Below, piece by piece: positions 11,570 to 23,059 of a DNA stretch of 64,000 nt. This DNA comes from Lunularia cruciata. Taxonomy: Eukaryota > Streptophyta > Marchantiopsida > Lunulariales > Lunulariaceae. The translations under genes and the position numbers were made by a program. Position 1 is the stretch's first letter, and each line of letters starts with the position of its first letter. The notes under the pieces were generated by a model. That model searched no databases. It saw only the letters and a program-made list of their open reading frames with translations, and was not told where the DNA came from. The stretch is taken from assembly GCA_948567375.1 (NCBI GenBank), contig OX419758.1:62525965-62589964 (forward strand). Reading direction: 5' to 3'.

Positions 11570-14260
11570 CTGGCAGCTCAAAAGCGTACAGATCTAGAGA
11601 GTTTGTTGGGGTTTGGAACGTGTTCAAGGAGACGCTTGTGAGATGGCACATAAGTCATGATCGATCTTTCATGTTTCCTGTCCGTATAAAGTAAATCGGC
11701 TCGAATGCATTGCCAAGGACCTGCTTTCTCCTTGATACGTCCAAGTAGATCAGCAAGGAGGAAAGTAGAAAAGACTAGAAAAACAGGGACACCTATTGCA
11801 ACCAGTCACTTCTTTCTCTAATTCGCTTTGCGAGACGATTAAAAGCTCCAAGTAGACGCACTAGTCCATATAAGGCTCAAGATTTATGCCTTGTTACTCA
11901 CGCCCGTCATATCCTCCATCATTTTGGCTGTTCTAGAGCTCGTCGCTAGTCTGAGAGCTCTAGTTAGCAACCTAGCCTTCATGTAAAGGAAAGCGTTCTT
12001 CCGTTCTCATCCTTTTTCTACCCGCGTCATTTGTCGTCCTCTCTCTCAGCTGCCTCTTCAGACATGGAAGAGTTCTTCTGCGTTTTGTCTGAAGAATGAC
12101 CAAAATTCGCCTTCCACTCCTTCAACAAAGCTGATTATCGACATACATTTCATAGAGCGTGCAAACATTTTCTATTTTGAACTTTACCCGTACCCTTTAG
12201 TTAAACCACATGTACGGATTTAATTTTCTCTGTCGTTGAGCCAGTCGAGTACTACTCGTCGGTTTATCCGCTGTACAGTGCATACATTTGCCTTAGAAGT
12301 CAACAACGGCAACATGTGTGCGTGGATGGGGTGTAATAATTAAATATAACATTATACAATACGCAATTATATTGTACCATTCTTGTTTTGCATGTCAGGA
12401 GAGACAGAAGATCATGGGCAGCACTAGGGGAGCACCATTAAGAAAACATACTTTATTGTATAAGTATCAGTCAGACTTGTCTTCTTCCCAGGTTTCTTGA
12501 ACAAGGTAAAGAAGCATCTGATGGTTTACATCAGCAGGCAATTCATGCCTGATTTACTGCAAAGGATTTGGACATCTCGAACCCGATATCCCAAGAGCGG
12601 AGAGCAGAGGCGTGAAAAATCAGTGGCCGCTGTCGATAAACTTCAGCGATTCCTTTTATCCATGTGCTTGGTCTCAGCTACGTTATTGATTTCCTCTCTT
12701 GGTCTCTCGCTTCTCAGCTCAGTTTCTGGGATGATCCTCTCAGAATCTCTTGTTCTGCTCTATAATCAGCTAGACAAATATAATGTGCAGAAAGGCTATC
12801 GGCAGCCCTTATTCTCGAAGACAATTATGGTACTAGTGCCGATGTGCTGAGTACCTGTATGTAGCTTGATTGAGCTTTTTTTCTGCCCCGAAGCACTATG
12901 ACTCACCTCTGCCCTTTATAAGCAATCTACTCCTAGTGTCGCCTCCTTTGCTAACTATTTTATAAACTCAACCTCTTATTATGATGCCGACTCACACATC
13001 TACACGACGTCTAGCTGCAATAGTCGAGCTGCGTCCTCCTACCTAGCTCCAATTTGCGAGGGATATGTCAGTTTCTATTCTGTGTTTGAATCCCGTCAAA
13101 CAAATTCAGTGATAATCTGCTATTGCAGATTGCCACAAACTTCAGTCGCAGAAGGCTGCTGGCATTAATGTCACGATTCGGACAGGCTCCCTTCGCCCGG
13201 CTTATGAACGGATGTTCCCTTGGCACTAAATTCTGAGAGATCCACCTGAACATAATAAGATTCAAATCACTAGTGTGTCAAACCATGCACTATGTGGTCC
13301 TTTAAGACCCAGAGAACTGCCTTGTCTGCAAGGCTATTTCGCTTAATCTGACTCTATTCCAGCTGACATTAGATCACTATATTATATTTTCAATAGTCAT
13401 TGCAACTCTTGGATGGCTACTGTTGGAAGTAAAGCTAATCGAGCAGAATACAAACTTAATCTTCGTGTCACATAACCTTCAGAGGCGAAGGCAGTTCGAC
13501 AATTGGAGAATTCAAAACGGAAATTTAGGTACCTTGAAAGTTAACCCGCTAAGCTCGTAGATGCAATATGATATACTCTTGTCTTTGGCATGGAGCTGGA
13601 AAGGATAGAAACAAGGTTGCTCTCAGGGGGGACCATGGCCATCTACCCTTGTAAGTTCCATGTCTTTGGAATCTTGTTTATCTGCAAAGTCCCCAAAAGC
13701 ATAAAGCAGAGTATCTATATCTATTCGACATGAAGTAGAGTAGGATATGGGACCCAGGTTTTGCTTCTCTTGAGAAACTAGGATTCAAACAATCGCTTTG
13801 CTTTGAATTGTCTCTTGGCGCACCTCTTTTCTCCTTCGTCACCCAAAATGCTCCACCGATTGTGGTCGCAAAAGTACAAACTTGTGACCTGACCAATGGT
13901 TGAATATGAGACCCTTTAGAGTCCAAGTTCCCCCGCCGGGGCCCTACTACGTCATGATCATTTCTGTCCCTGTATGCCTATGGAACTTTCTTGGTTGACA
14001 TTTAAGGCACCATTAAAGAGGTGATCTAGAGCACGATTGGTTGAACATAGGTCATTGAAAGATGTAGATTCTGAACGATACTTGGTCTAGCTTATCCCTT
14101 AAAGACAGGGACAAACTCCGCGCATGCGAGCTCTTTCGCCGCTGTCCAAGTTCATGGGGTCGATATACACCCAGTGTGATGAAAGCCGGCGCCGTTAACT
14201 TACTGCACTAAGGCGTTGGTATCAGTCACGAGCTGGTAGCGATGGATACCGACTACCAAC
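11570..14260. other. Low-copy region, no gene recognised
   Basis: The longest frame (12497-12850, plus, 117 codons) has one hydrophobic stretch in its middle but no recognisable family. No convincing exons or repeats were seen. Confidence 0.45.
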
Positions 14261-14267
14261 GTCTGAT

Positions 14268-14336
14268 TCGACGTATCGATTTCTCACTCCCTCCGGTGCT
14301 TACGGTGCACCTTACGGTGCTTCGACGTATCAATTA
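14268..14336. repeat. Short direct repeats flanking ACGGTGC tandem motif
   Basis: TTCGACGTATCGATT near 14268 recurs as TTCGACGTATCAATT near 14321. Between them lie reiterated GGTGCTTAC/ACGGTGC words. This is a small local duplication with no known function. Confidence 0.6.
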
Positions 14337-14670
14337 GCTAGAGGTATACATTTGCAAGTGGTAACATCAGATCTAGAAACTGTAAATCTCAATACTCTGG
14401 TACACCTTTTAATCTCTTCCTCAAAAGAACAAACCGTCAAAGAGTAGTGAACTCTGACGGACCTCTCCAAGTACAGTATACCTCCAATTGCAAGTTGCTC
14501 GAGCTAGCATGAAAAGTTAACATGATATGTGGGTTCGTCTACGGAAATGATCACCTGTTGCACGAACTTAAAGTGATCTGCTCATCTCCATATTCGTTTT
14601 CTTCTGTCCGTGATACCCTAACTCTGTCCACCTGATATTCCTATGAGGCTGCAGATGGTATCTTACCCCA

Positions 14671-14713
14671 TACATAAATGTATGTACATTTGAAAAATAC
14701 ATACATTTATGTA
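14671..14713. repeat. Perfect 16-bp inverted repeat
   Basis: TACATAAATGTATGTA (14671-14686) and TACATACATTTATGTA (14698-14713) are exact reverse complements separated by 11 bases. It may be a small foldback or the remnant of a miniature inverted-repeat element. No target duplication is evident. Confidence 0.75.
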
Positions 14714-14719
14714 CAACTT

Positions 14720-17700
14720 CGCGCCGATAGCGGTCACCATTGAGCTAAAGACTGGGCAAGGCAAATACACGTACATCTCTAATAACGGTTAAGAGATTAT
14801 GCCACCCAACATCTAAGTAGATGGTGTTTGTGGCAACTTTTTCCGGATGCTGGAACAGACTCAGAAGCTTGGTTCGCTCGTCTCAGAGCCTAAAGCTGGC
14901 TCCTTGTAAGTGAATCTCTCCTTGGTATTGCATCTCGGCGATTCACCTTAACTGCGAAGAACTGCCACACCTGCCGAGCCTCTATTGCAGCGCTATTTAT
15001 GAGTAGAAAAAGATATATACTAGATGCTGCAGCAAATGCTGATGAAAATAGAGTATGTTAGAACATAATGAATAGAAATTTACCTATGTAATCCAATCAA
15101 CACACTCCTCCGATAAAGAAACCTTCCGATCATGAGTGGTTTAATTTAACATAAGTACTATATCTATTTCCTTTGCAAGAAACACTTTATGGAATTAACA
15201 CTGTTGGGAAAATGGGGAACCACGTACATTAGCACGGCCGATAGCGTGTGTCATGAAAGATTCTAACCGAAAGAAGAAGGATAAGAACTGCACTTTACTT
15301 TGTGCCAAGACCTGGAACTTAATCAATTTGTAAGAAATATCATGGCAGATCTATACCGCGTGTGATGTTTCAGAGAACCAAGTTGCGGACTTTGATAACA
15401 ACGTGAAGCTACTTACGCGATTGGATGAACGTAACCCTCGTGTGAGTCTCATGATCTGTCTCGAGATAGAGTCCCTGGGGTTCACGAAGGAAGCAGTAAA
15501 TCTGAGTCAGCTAAGCTGCAGTCATTGAGTACAGTTTTAACGCTCACTTAAGAAACAATAGCTATAGCTACACGACACGGATTGCTTGCCAGGAAACATA
15601 TATGCACATGTCTTAGACTAGTGAGTGAGGCATAAACCGGTGGTAGCAGAGGAATATATAAAAACGGTGCTGCAACGACTTTTGTCCCATGCTTGCACTG
15701 CTCTTGAATCAACAGTTCTGTGGGCCTTTACAACTTTAACCAGCATGTACAGCCGCCAGAGTTTTACTTTCAGTTTTACTTCTGCTGCTTTAACTGTGCC
15801 GCCACAAATATCATGCTCGCAGCACTCATATTATGACGATTGCACTTGTGAGAGAGTGACGTCGTAGCATGACGCGAACGTTTTGCGCAAGTGTGAAGAG
15901 TGTGGACGGTGGTCTAAGTGCCTCAAAAGTCAAGGTGCCGAAGGAGGAGCTCCAGGATCTCATTAGTATCTATTTGCTTTGTCTCACTTTTCAGGGCGCT
16001 ATCTCGGACGTGGGCCCGACGCAATGAGACCGAGACCACTTAATGCATAAGGGGACCACGCCCACGGCCATGAAAGTATCAATCGCTGTTGAAACTGTTG
16101 GGCATTTGAGCTTCCCAAATGGGTGCGAGAAAAGTTTGCAATGCCTAATACCAAAACAGAATCGCCCAAACTTCTCGTGCTGAGTGGGTTCTGGCTGTGG
16201 GTCCTACGCTTTCTTTCCGCTACCCACACTGTTGGTTGGTGATGTGACACACGGACAAACATACTGCAAATCCTGGATAAATGTAGCTAGCTATAACGAT
16301 AATTTCACGTTGAACGGATGCTCGATTAGAGATTCTGAAACGCTTGTCTGATGGAACCGATGTCAACCATTTGTCTTTCTAATATAAATAGTGCCCTTCA
16401 GATTGGAATCAGCTCTTGCTCATTTCTTGCACAAAAGAGACGCGGGTAGTTTGCCAATCTATAAATTGAGGCAAGACTGGATAGTCGGAGTATTGCGGTT
16501 ACTGCGTTACTGAGTTTCTTTGCGTTGGTTATTGAGCGTCCAAAATAGTGCTTTATTATCTATTTATTTACTTTATATTTTGTGTATTTCAATTGAATAT
16601 AGGAAAAAGAATTATTGATATTAAGGAATTTCAATAAGATATTAGATAATTTCGATACAATTTAAAGAATTACTCTAATCTCGGAATTGAAAGTATGTGC
16701 GAATGTATTAAACAAATTTAGGTGAAGTGATATCTCGAAATATGGTTACTCTTGAACAAACAAACAGATATGAAGTTGTCATCCCGTTAGTTGCTCCCCT
16801 TTATTATTCCGGACGAGGACATCACTCACACGACTTGAAAAGAAAAACGAGATGGTGTTCCAAAGTGGATTCCGGACATTTGTAGGGTCCGTCTTTTCGA
16901 AAATTTTGGACAAGAAATGCACCATATCTTAGACAGGAGAACATGGCGAAGCCACTAAAGTCAAAGCAAACATCCTTCCACGTCAACTTTCTGTCGCCTG
17001 ATGCCAGAACAGAAATAGGGGTTTTTTGTTTCTTCTCATTAGATTTCGTAGAAATGTGAAATGTTTTATGGTCGTTGGTCCCTTTATTATTTATGGGAGT
17101 AGTGTTGCGTGGTAGCGGCGGAAACCACGGTGTGAGGACATGTCTCACAAAATTGAGATCAAATTATATATTGTTTTTGCTAAATATCTGGGTCAACAAT
17201 CGAATCGAAACCCTACTCGATCCGATAATCACCCGTGACATGGACGAGTTTTGCGCCCTTACTCCAAGCATTCACGTCCATGCTTTCGTTACCCCGTGCT
17301 TACTCCCTTTATAATTGTCGAACGTACGCACCATGTAATTATCCCATCACTTCTCTTTGATATTCTTACAGTCGAACGTAGTGAATTTCCTTCACCTAAC
17401 TAGTCCGACGGGTATCGTGGTGATGGTCTTCACTTCAGTTGCTGTGCCACTCTCTCTTGCTCTAGTAGACACCACCCAAGTATCCATCTCTTGATTCACT
17501 TTTGCAATTGAGACCTTGCGTTGTCTATCTCTTCTCTGTAGGAGTACCTTTTGCGGACACTATCAACATCCACACATGAATTCGAACAGCTTTGGACAAG
17601 TCCACCTCCCTTCAAAAAGAGAGAAGGTAGCACCGGTTAAATAACCATCAAAAAGCATTTTTATCCTCTGAGCTTTTCCTTTCCAACGTACCTTCCTGAA

Positions 17701-18470
17701 ACACTTTCTGAGACAGAAGAGGGAGATGGTAATGTTCAGATAAGCCTCTAATGCCTCCCATTCTCTAGAATCTACAGTACCGCAGCTCTTGGTTTGAAGA
17801 TGGGTTGAAGTGCATGCGTCCTCCTCTCGATACGTAACACGTATATTTTCCCTATGCATAGGAGGACAATTGCAACTTTCATAGCTCGCTCGCCCAAATG
17901 TTGTTGAACTTTGTCAGTTTGACAATCTCTTGATTGTTGGTCTGATTCATGTCATTGATATCGAACTTTCATTTGTCCCTGCCCCCTTGTACTTCCGGGG
18001 AAGAGGTTTCACAGAGTAATATACAAAATCAAAACCAAATAAAGCATAATCATGGCATTGCGAACATCATGATATTCAACGTCAAAGCCATTCTTCTGCT
18101 AGCCTACGCCGGGAACTTATCATCACATGTTAATTGATGTTGGAAGTGTTGAAAAGTTAGCACTGTCCTTGTACAAAGCGAAATAATGAATTCACAAACC
18201 AAATACAAAGACCATACGCACTGAGCCACGGTCCATCAACACTCCTCACCGCCCCGCCTGGCTGGTTCTTTCCTCTCCACTTAGCTTAGTGAGCCCGAGT
18301 CTTGGCTTGTATCCATAGTTACGTTACGGCAAGTGTTCCTTCATCAGTACTCAGGTCCTATATTTCTCGTCTCTTGTGACTGATTATTTACAAAGTCACA
18401 TCGGTCTCTTGGGATTGCTTATTGACATGGGATATATTTCATGTCACATGTCATGCTGCGTTCATTCCTG
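14720..18470. other. Low-copy region, no gene recognised
   Basis: Several frames of 80-110 codons occur on both strands (for example 16822-17148 and 17563-17859, minus). None has a recognisable domain, and they are not linked by clear splice sites. Confidence 0.45.
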
Positions 18471-18475
18471 AGTCA

Positions 18476-18808
18476 GTCTAGACAGGAGTTCACTGGAATA
18501 ATTTATTCCTCAATAGGAAGGCGAGGGAACTTGCGGAACAAGAAGGAGCGTCACGGTGCGGACAGTTGAGAGTTGACATCGTTCAAATTTATTGATCGCG
18601 CGAGAGAGGAAGGGAGCAGGAAATAGGTATTCTAGACTGGAGATCACTGAAATGATTTATCCTCGGAATAATTTATTCGTCAATTGGAAAGAGGCGTGGG
18701 AACTTGCGAGGCAAGAGGGAGCGTCACGGTTCGGAGAGCTGAGAGTTGACATCCTTCAAATTTGTTAGTGAATTGATCGCGCGAGAGAGGAAGGCAGCAG
18801 GAAATAGG
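18476..18808. repeat. Tandem duplication, about 150-170 bp x 2
   Basis: The stretch from GGAATAATTTATTC (18495) to GCAGGAAATAGG (18627) recurs from 18665 to 18808 with scattered changes and a small insertion. Similarity extends slightly left of each copy (CTAGAC...GGAG...TCACTG). Both copies retain GATCGCGCGAGAGAGGAAG. Confidence 0.8.
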
Positions 18809-19114
18809 CTACATGAGCATGATCCGTTAACCGTTACTGATCTCTCGCTCGTCAATGCTACATATATAGGGACGAAGCCGCCAAGCCGCAAAAGAATGAA
18901 TGTCGATTTCTTCGAATTCTCATTCTCCAGGCTCCAGCCTTTATGGATGGTTGATGGTAAAACTGTATATTTTAAGTTACGACACACTCCCCCTTCAATT
19001 CCATCCCTTCTTCCGCGAAACTTCCCATGTGTTTCAAATCGAGGAGCTAAAACCACCTAACCATTTGCATCGATCTTATAATCCCTAGATAATCTAGTTT
19101 ATGGACTTCATCCT

Positions 19115-19949
19115 ATATATGATGTGCCATATTAGAGCACTATCTTTAACTACTTGGATCCGGTAACAAAGATCAGTACAGTACTGGTATCGTCTAATAC
19201 ATTCTCCAAGACGACAAGGTGAGTTCACTCCCGCATGAAAGCTTATTAACTGTTGCAGGTAATTTAGAACTCATGTCGTTGTTCATAAGAAGTATTTTGA
19301 TTTTCTCCATATACATAATACCAAATTCTGTATGTACCACATTCCATACGATGGGCTTCAAGTTATGTACGTATGAAGGTCAGAAAATTCTCATTCAGTG
19401 GTTTTGCCGTGTCGAACCAAGGAACTGAAACCATGAGCTGAATTGGTAAAAATCGTCAAGATTGAGAAGTGACTAATTTAGATCACCTTAGATAGGAAAT
19501 AATGATGTTGCTGATAAAGTTAACCAGCTTAGATATGCATGGCCTTTTTGTTGGAAAGATAACATTAATGTGACATGTTTCAAGAAGAATATAATCACAA
19601 GTAGTGCTGCATTTTCACTTAGAGAGTGCGTCAAAGAAACGTGTGCAGTGGTCATTCATTCGATTGTCATAATTTATATCTCGATGGTTACTGTATATCA
19701 TAATGTGTTGATTTAGATAGTCATTTACTCCTCCATTTGAGCTAAACTCCGTACAGTCGAGACGGAATTGAACATCAAATGTGGTTTCTCAAACAGATCA
19801 AAATCTGTATTGAATTTCCATATCAGTATATATGATGTCCCATATTAGAGAACTATCTGTAACCACTTGGGTTGCGGTAACAAAAATCAGTGCAGTACTG
19901 GATTCGTCTAAGGACATTCTTCAAGACGACAAGGTGAGTTCACTCTCGC
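19115..19949. repeat. Direct repeats of about 120 bp flanking about 600 bp; possible TRIM-like element
   Basis: The segment 19115-19233 (TATATGATGT...AAGACGACAAGGTGAGTTC) recurs at 19828-19949 with about one change in eight to ten bases. The overall size, with two short terminal direct repeats and no coding, is like a terminal-repeat retrotransposon in miniature. I do not see a clear tRNA primer site or target duplication, so an ordinary dispersed duplication is equally possible. The conserved AAG/GTGAGTTC word resembles a splice donor. Confidence 0.4.
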
Positions 19950-20369
19950 TATGGGGAAACCGTTTATTCAGAAACCGCAGGATTGCCCGGTGGCAAAAGT
20001 AGAACGGAACGGTGGTTGATGGTATCCACATTCCAGATTTACTTCAGTGACCTGCATCCTTGAACTTATGAGTTCCACGAATCCTGACAGACGCGTCTTG
20101 TTTGGCATTGTTCACTCGACCTGAAACTAGGAAATCATGCACAACGCTAGAGAATCTCTCGAATTTGATGATCATCTCATTCTTCGATTGCTGCTCTCGC
20201 TCAATTATAATTGGAACCGTAGAAACAGGAAGCGTTTTCCCTTCTCGGGTTTGGGGAATTCGTCACTACTGGGAATACAAATCTTTGCTGTTGCTCTTAG
20301 GTTCACCACTGGTTTAAGCTACACAGTGCGGCTAGAACTCAGAAAGACCTATGGAAAACACCTAAGTTT

Positions 20370-20443
20370 TGTCAGGAAGATGTCAACTCGACAACCTGTT
20401 CCTCTTCTGTTCTGCCTGTTGTCGAATTGACATCTTCCTGACA
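20370..20443. repeat. Near-perfect 26-bp hairpin
   Basis: The left arm 20370-20395 and right arm 20418-20443 are reverse complements at 25 of 26 positions; the exception is a G-to-A change that would be a G:U or A:C pair in RNA depending on strand. The loop is 22 bases and pyrimidine-rich. A stem this long and this well kept in unique sequence is uncommon. It may be a small-RNA precursor, a tiny foldback transposon or a terminator-like structure. It lies inside a short open frame (20137-20430) that is probably spurious. Confidence 0.7.
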
Positions 20444-20449
20444 TGATTC

Positions 20450-22500
20450 CTGACCTACGTGTACAATTAGCATCAATTATCCTTACTTAGGCTACCGTAG
20501 GTTGTGAGTTGCATCGAGAGATGAGTGTGGCATATGCATGCACCCTCCGATCAGGATCTCAGATCCGAGTTCAGGACGCTATCACATCTTATTGAACGAG
20601 TGACATTTCCTTTATCGTTCTGCACGTGATGAAGACTGGATGTAAAGTACTGTATCAGGTTCTTTCAGTGACATGTGAATTGTCAGATACAACCTTTCTA
20701 CCGTGTGAATCTAGTATGCATGCGAACACGACGGTCCTCTTTTACCTCTCGATTTTCTTCCTTAGCAGACGATTAGACACGTCCGTCAATCAACGATCCA
20801 ATAGCTCCTTCAAAATCCAGGTGGATGACATCATAAAGTTCACTTCGAGAAGCTTTAGAGTGTACGTAAATACAGCACAATCTCATGGCATGCATATTGC
20901 CAAACAGCTTCCATTGTCTCGATACAGGCATATATGTTGGATCTATTTAAATACCAACTCTTGCCTACTCAGATGCGACATCTAAAACTACAGTTCTAGT
21001 TCGTATAAGAGAAGGGATGAAAAGTCCCAGCGGAACTGTAGTATCATATTCCTCTGCACCTGTTAAACCTCAAACCCTGAACATGTTGTTCAATCTGGCA
21101 CTCCCTCTCTAGCAGGCTGATAAATGCTGGAGATCTAAAGAAAACTAGCGGGTCTTTAAAGGGTCGCAAGATCTTAGTGACATTCATTGCTCGTTGGCTA
21201 TACCTCTGTGTTTGTCAGGTGACAACTCTCTTCTTCTTCTTTCACATGAACTCTCTGAAGCATCGTAATCGTCCATGAAGTATGATGTCAACTCATATGG
21301 ACGAAACAGGACCACTGAACCATCATCGATGGCCTGTCAGAATACATAAGATATGCAATTTATATATGAAGACCAGAGACAGCACAGTGCCCGATACTTG
21401 GCACTTCTGCTCGAACCAGGTTAAAATATGTCATTACTAATAAGTTTTTACACCAAGTGAACCATTTTGCTTCATAGACTGGCCAAATAACTTTCCTTCT
21501 CTAAAATTATGTGCCATGGAGTCAAAGCTTTGTCGATCACGGAACTGCACAGTGGACCGCTGCCATGGTGAGAAAGCGACCTAGTCGTTATATTGTCTCA
21601 TGTATAGAAGTCGAGACAATATCAAAGTGATTGTGGGCTCAGGAACGAATTCGAGCCTCCAATGAAAGGTAGAGGTTGGGGTAGAAGACTACTCTTGGCA
21701 GCTAGAACGCGTCACATGTAGAAATTGTAATAACATGTACACACAGATCTGAGTTATGAGATAAGCTCGACACATACAACGATAGAAACAGTTCTTATGT
21801 GAAACGAATCTGATTGTATATAGATACAAATTCAGATATTTATTTACTTTTTTCATGACCAGCCATATATATCGTTACAGTTGCGGTGCAGTTCTCTTTG
21901 AAACTCACCAAATTTCAACAAGCTCAGTGGGATCCGGAGCGGACGTTTGGTACTCATGATTTGGGTTCTTCCTTATCTATTGTCAATTGAAAGCTTAAAG
22001 AGGTTTATGTACTTGCTAACCTTCCCAAACTCTTCGAATTCGCAAGACTGAAACATTGCAATCATTTGTCGGGCAAATTATTCCATCAAGTAAGCCTCAA
22101 CGTTTGCATTAATTTTGACTCCGTCCCTCCAACATTAATCAGGCCTGCTTCAGCAAGCGGCCAATGGTCCAAATCCTCAATCTCCTCTCAAGAAGATCTA
22201 GATTTTGTAGGATTCTAAATACTATGCTCTCAATTCGGTATTACTGGTTTAAGAGAATAACATCTAGCGCTTTGTGATTGTCTGATTTTGTTATATTCAT
22301 CGTTGAGCTATTTTGTTTTCACGGATAAAGTTTCCAGAACTTTACCTTCTCCTCCTGAAAATCTTCTCACACAAGCCTTGTTATTTGAAGAGATCCATCA
22401 TAAAATTATAACAAGGGGATTCTGGATGGGTGCCATGAATAATGCTAAGAACACTTACACAAGTCTCCAATACTTAGTGTTCGAGTTTTCACTTCTTTGC
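20450..22500. other. Low-copy region, no gene recognised
   Basis: A 119-codon frame at 20626-20985 (plus) has no recognisable domain. A 10-bp inverted repeat (ATATTGTCTC / GAGACAATAT, 21590-21622) is the only structure noted. Confidence 0.4.
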
Positions 22501-22862
22501 AGTCCCCATTGAATACTGCAGGGGGGCCCCAAAACATGATCACGGAAAACGAAACGCTACGATTCCAATAACTGGTGACACGTATCTCGTCCAAGAGACA
22601 GACTGGCAGAACGAACCAAGGAGGTCGATAAGCGGTGACATCTGAAGGCGCAAAAGACTCCCATTTAACCGTTAGGTTACATCTAATTGTATCCCGGTTA
22701 TGAGGAAGTCTCCCATCTTCCTCTTCCTTTTAACTCTATGATGATTACCAGTTCCTTAAGACCGAGGAGGCAACCGCGTATGATAAGAAGGATAAGAAAC
22801 TCCTCCTCAAGCAGGAGAAGGGAAAGACCTATTGGTAAAATGGAGCTAAGCTGCAACTACTT

Positions 22863-22895
22863 AAAAAAGCTACTGCATCGCAGTAGCCTTTTTTT
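22863..22895. repeat. Terminator-like hairpin with A and T tracts
   Basis: GCTACTGC (22869-22876) and GCAGTAGC (22880-22887) form a perfect 8-bp stem with a 3-base loop. Six A precede the stem, and C plus seven T follow it. In bacteria or plastids this would be read as an intrinsic terminator working in both directions. In a nuclear plant context it may be chance or mark an organelle-derived fragment, since the surrounding 22.5-23.05 kb differs in texture from the AT-rich DNA that starts just after it. No organelle gene was recognised. Confidence 0.35.
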
Positions 22896-23059
22896 CCTTT
22901 TGTTCCTAAAGGTGTACTTAATCGATTTTATACAAGAGTTCCGAGTGTTCAGTCAACCTCAGTACGGAACGACGTCATGTATTTTATGTTTTTGTCTACG
23001 TATATTGTTAGGAGTGGGAAGAAGATACGATAAAAGAAACACACATTCAAGTCCATAAA

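Noticed and set aside
12497..12850. 117-codon plus-strand frame with one hydrophobic segment
   Set aside because: A possible membrane segment alone is not enough; no family or context supports it.
13060..13270. tRNA-like words (GTTTGAATCCC and similar)
   Set aside because: No cloverleaf could be built around them; no matching acceptor or anticodon arms.
14241..14340. Possible CRISPR-like short repeats
   Set aside because: Only two partial repeats with no regular spacing; the DNA is plant nuclear in character.
20102..20430. Overlapping plus-strand frames as a small gene
   Set aside because: They end inside the hairpin and show no domain; the hairpin alone explains the local signal.
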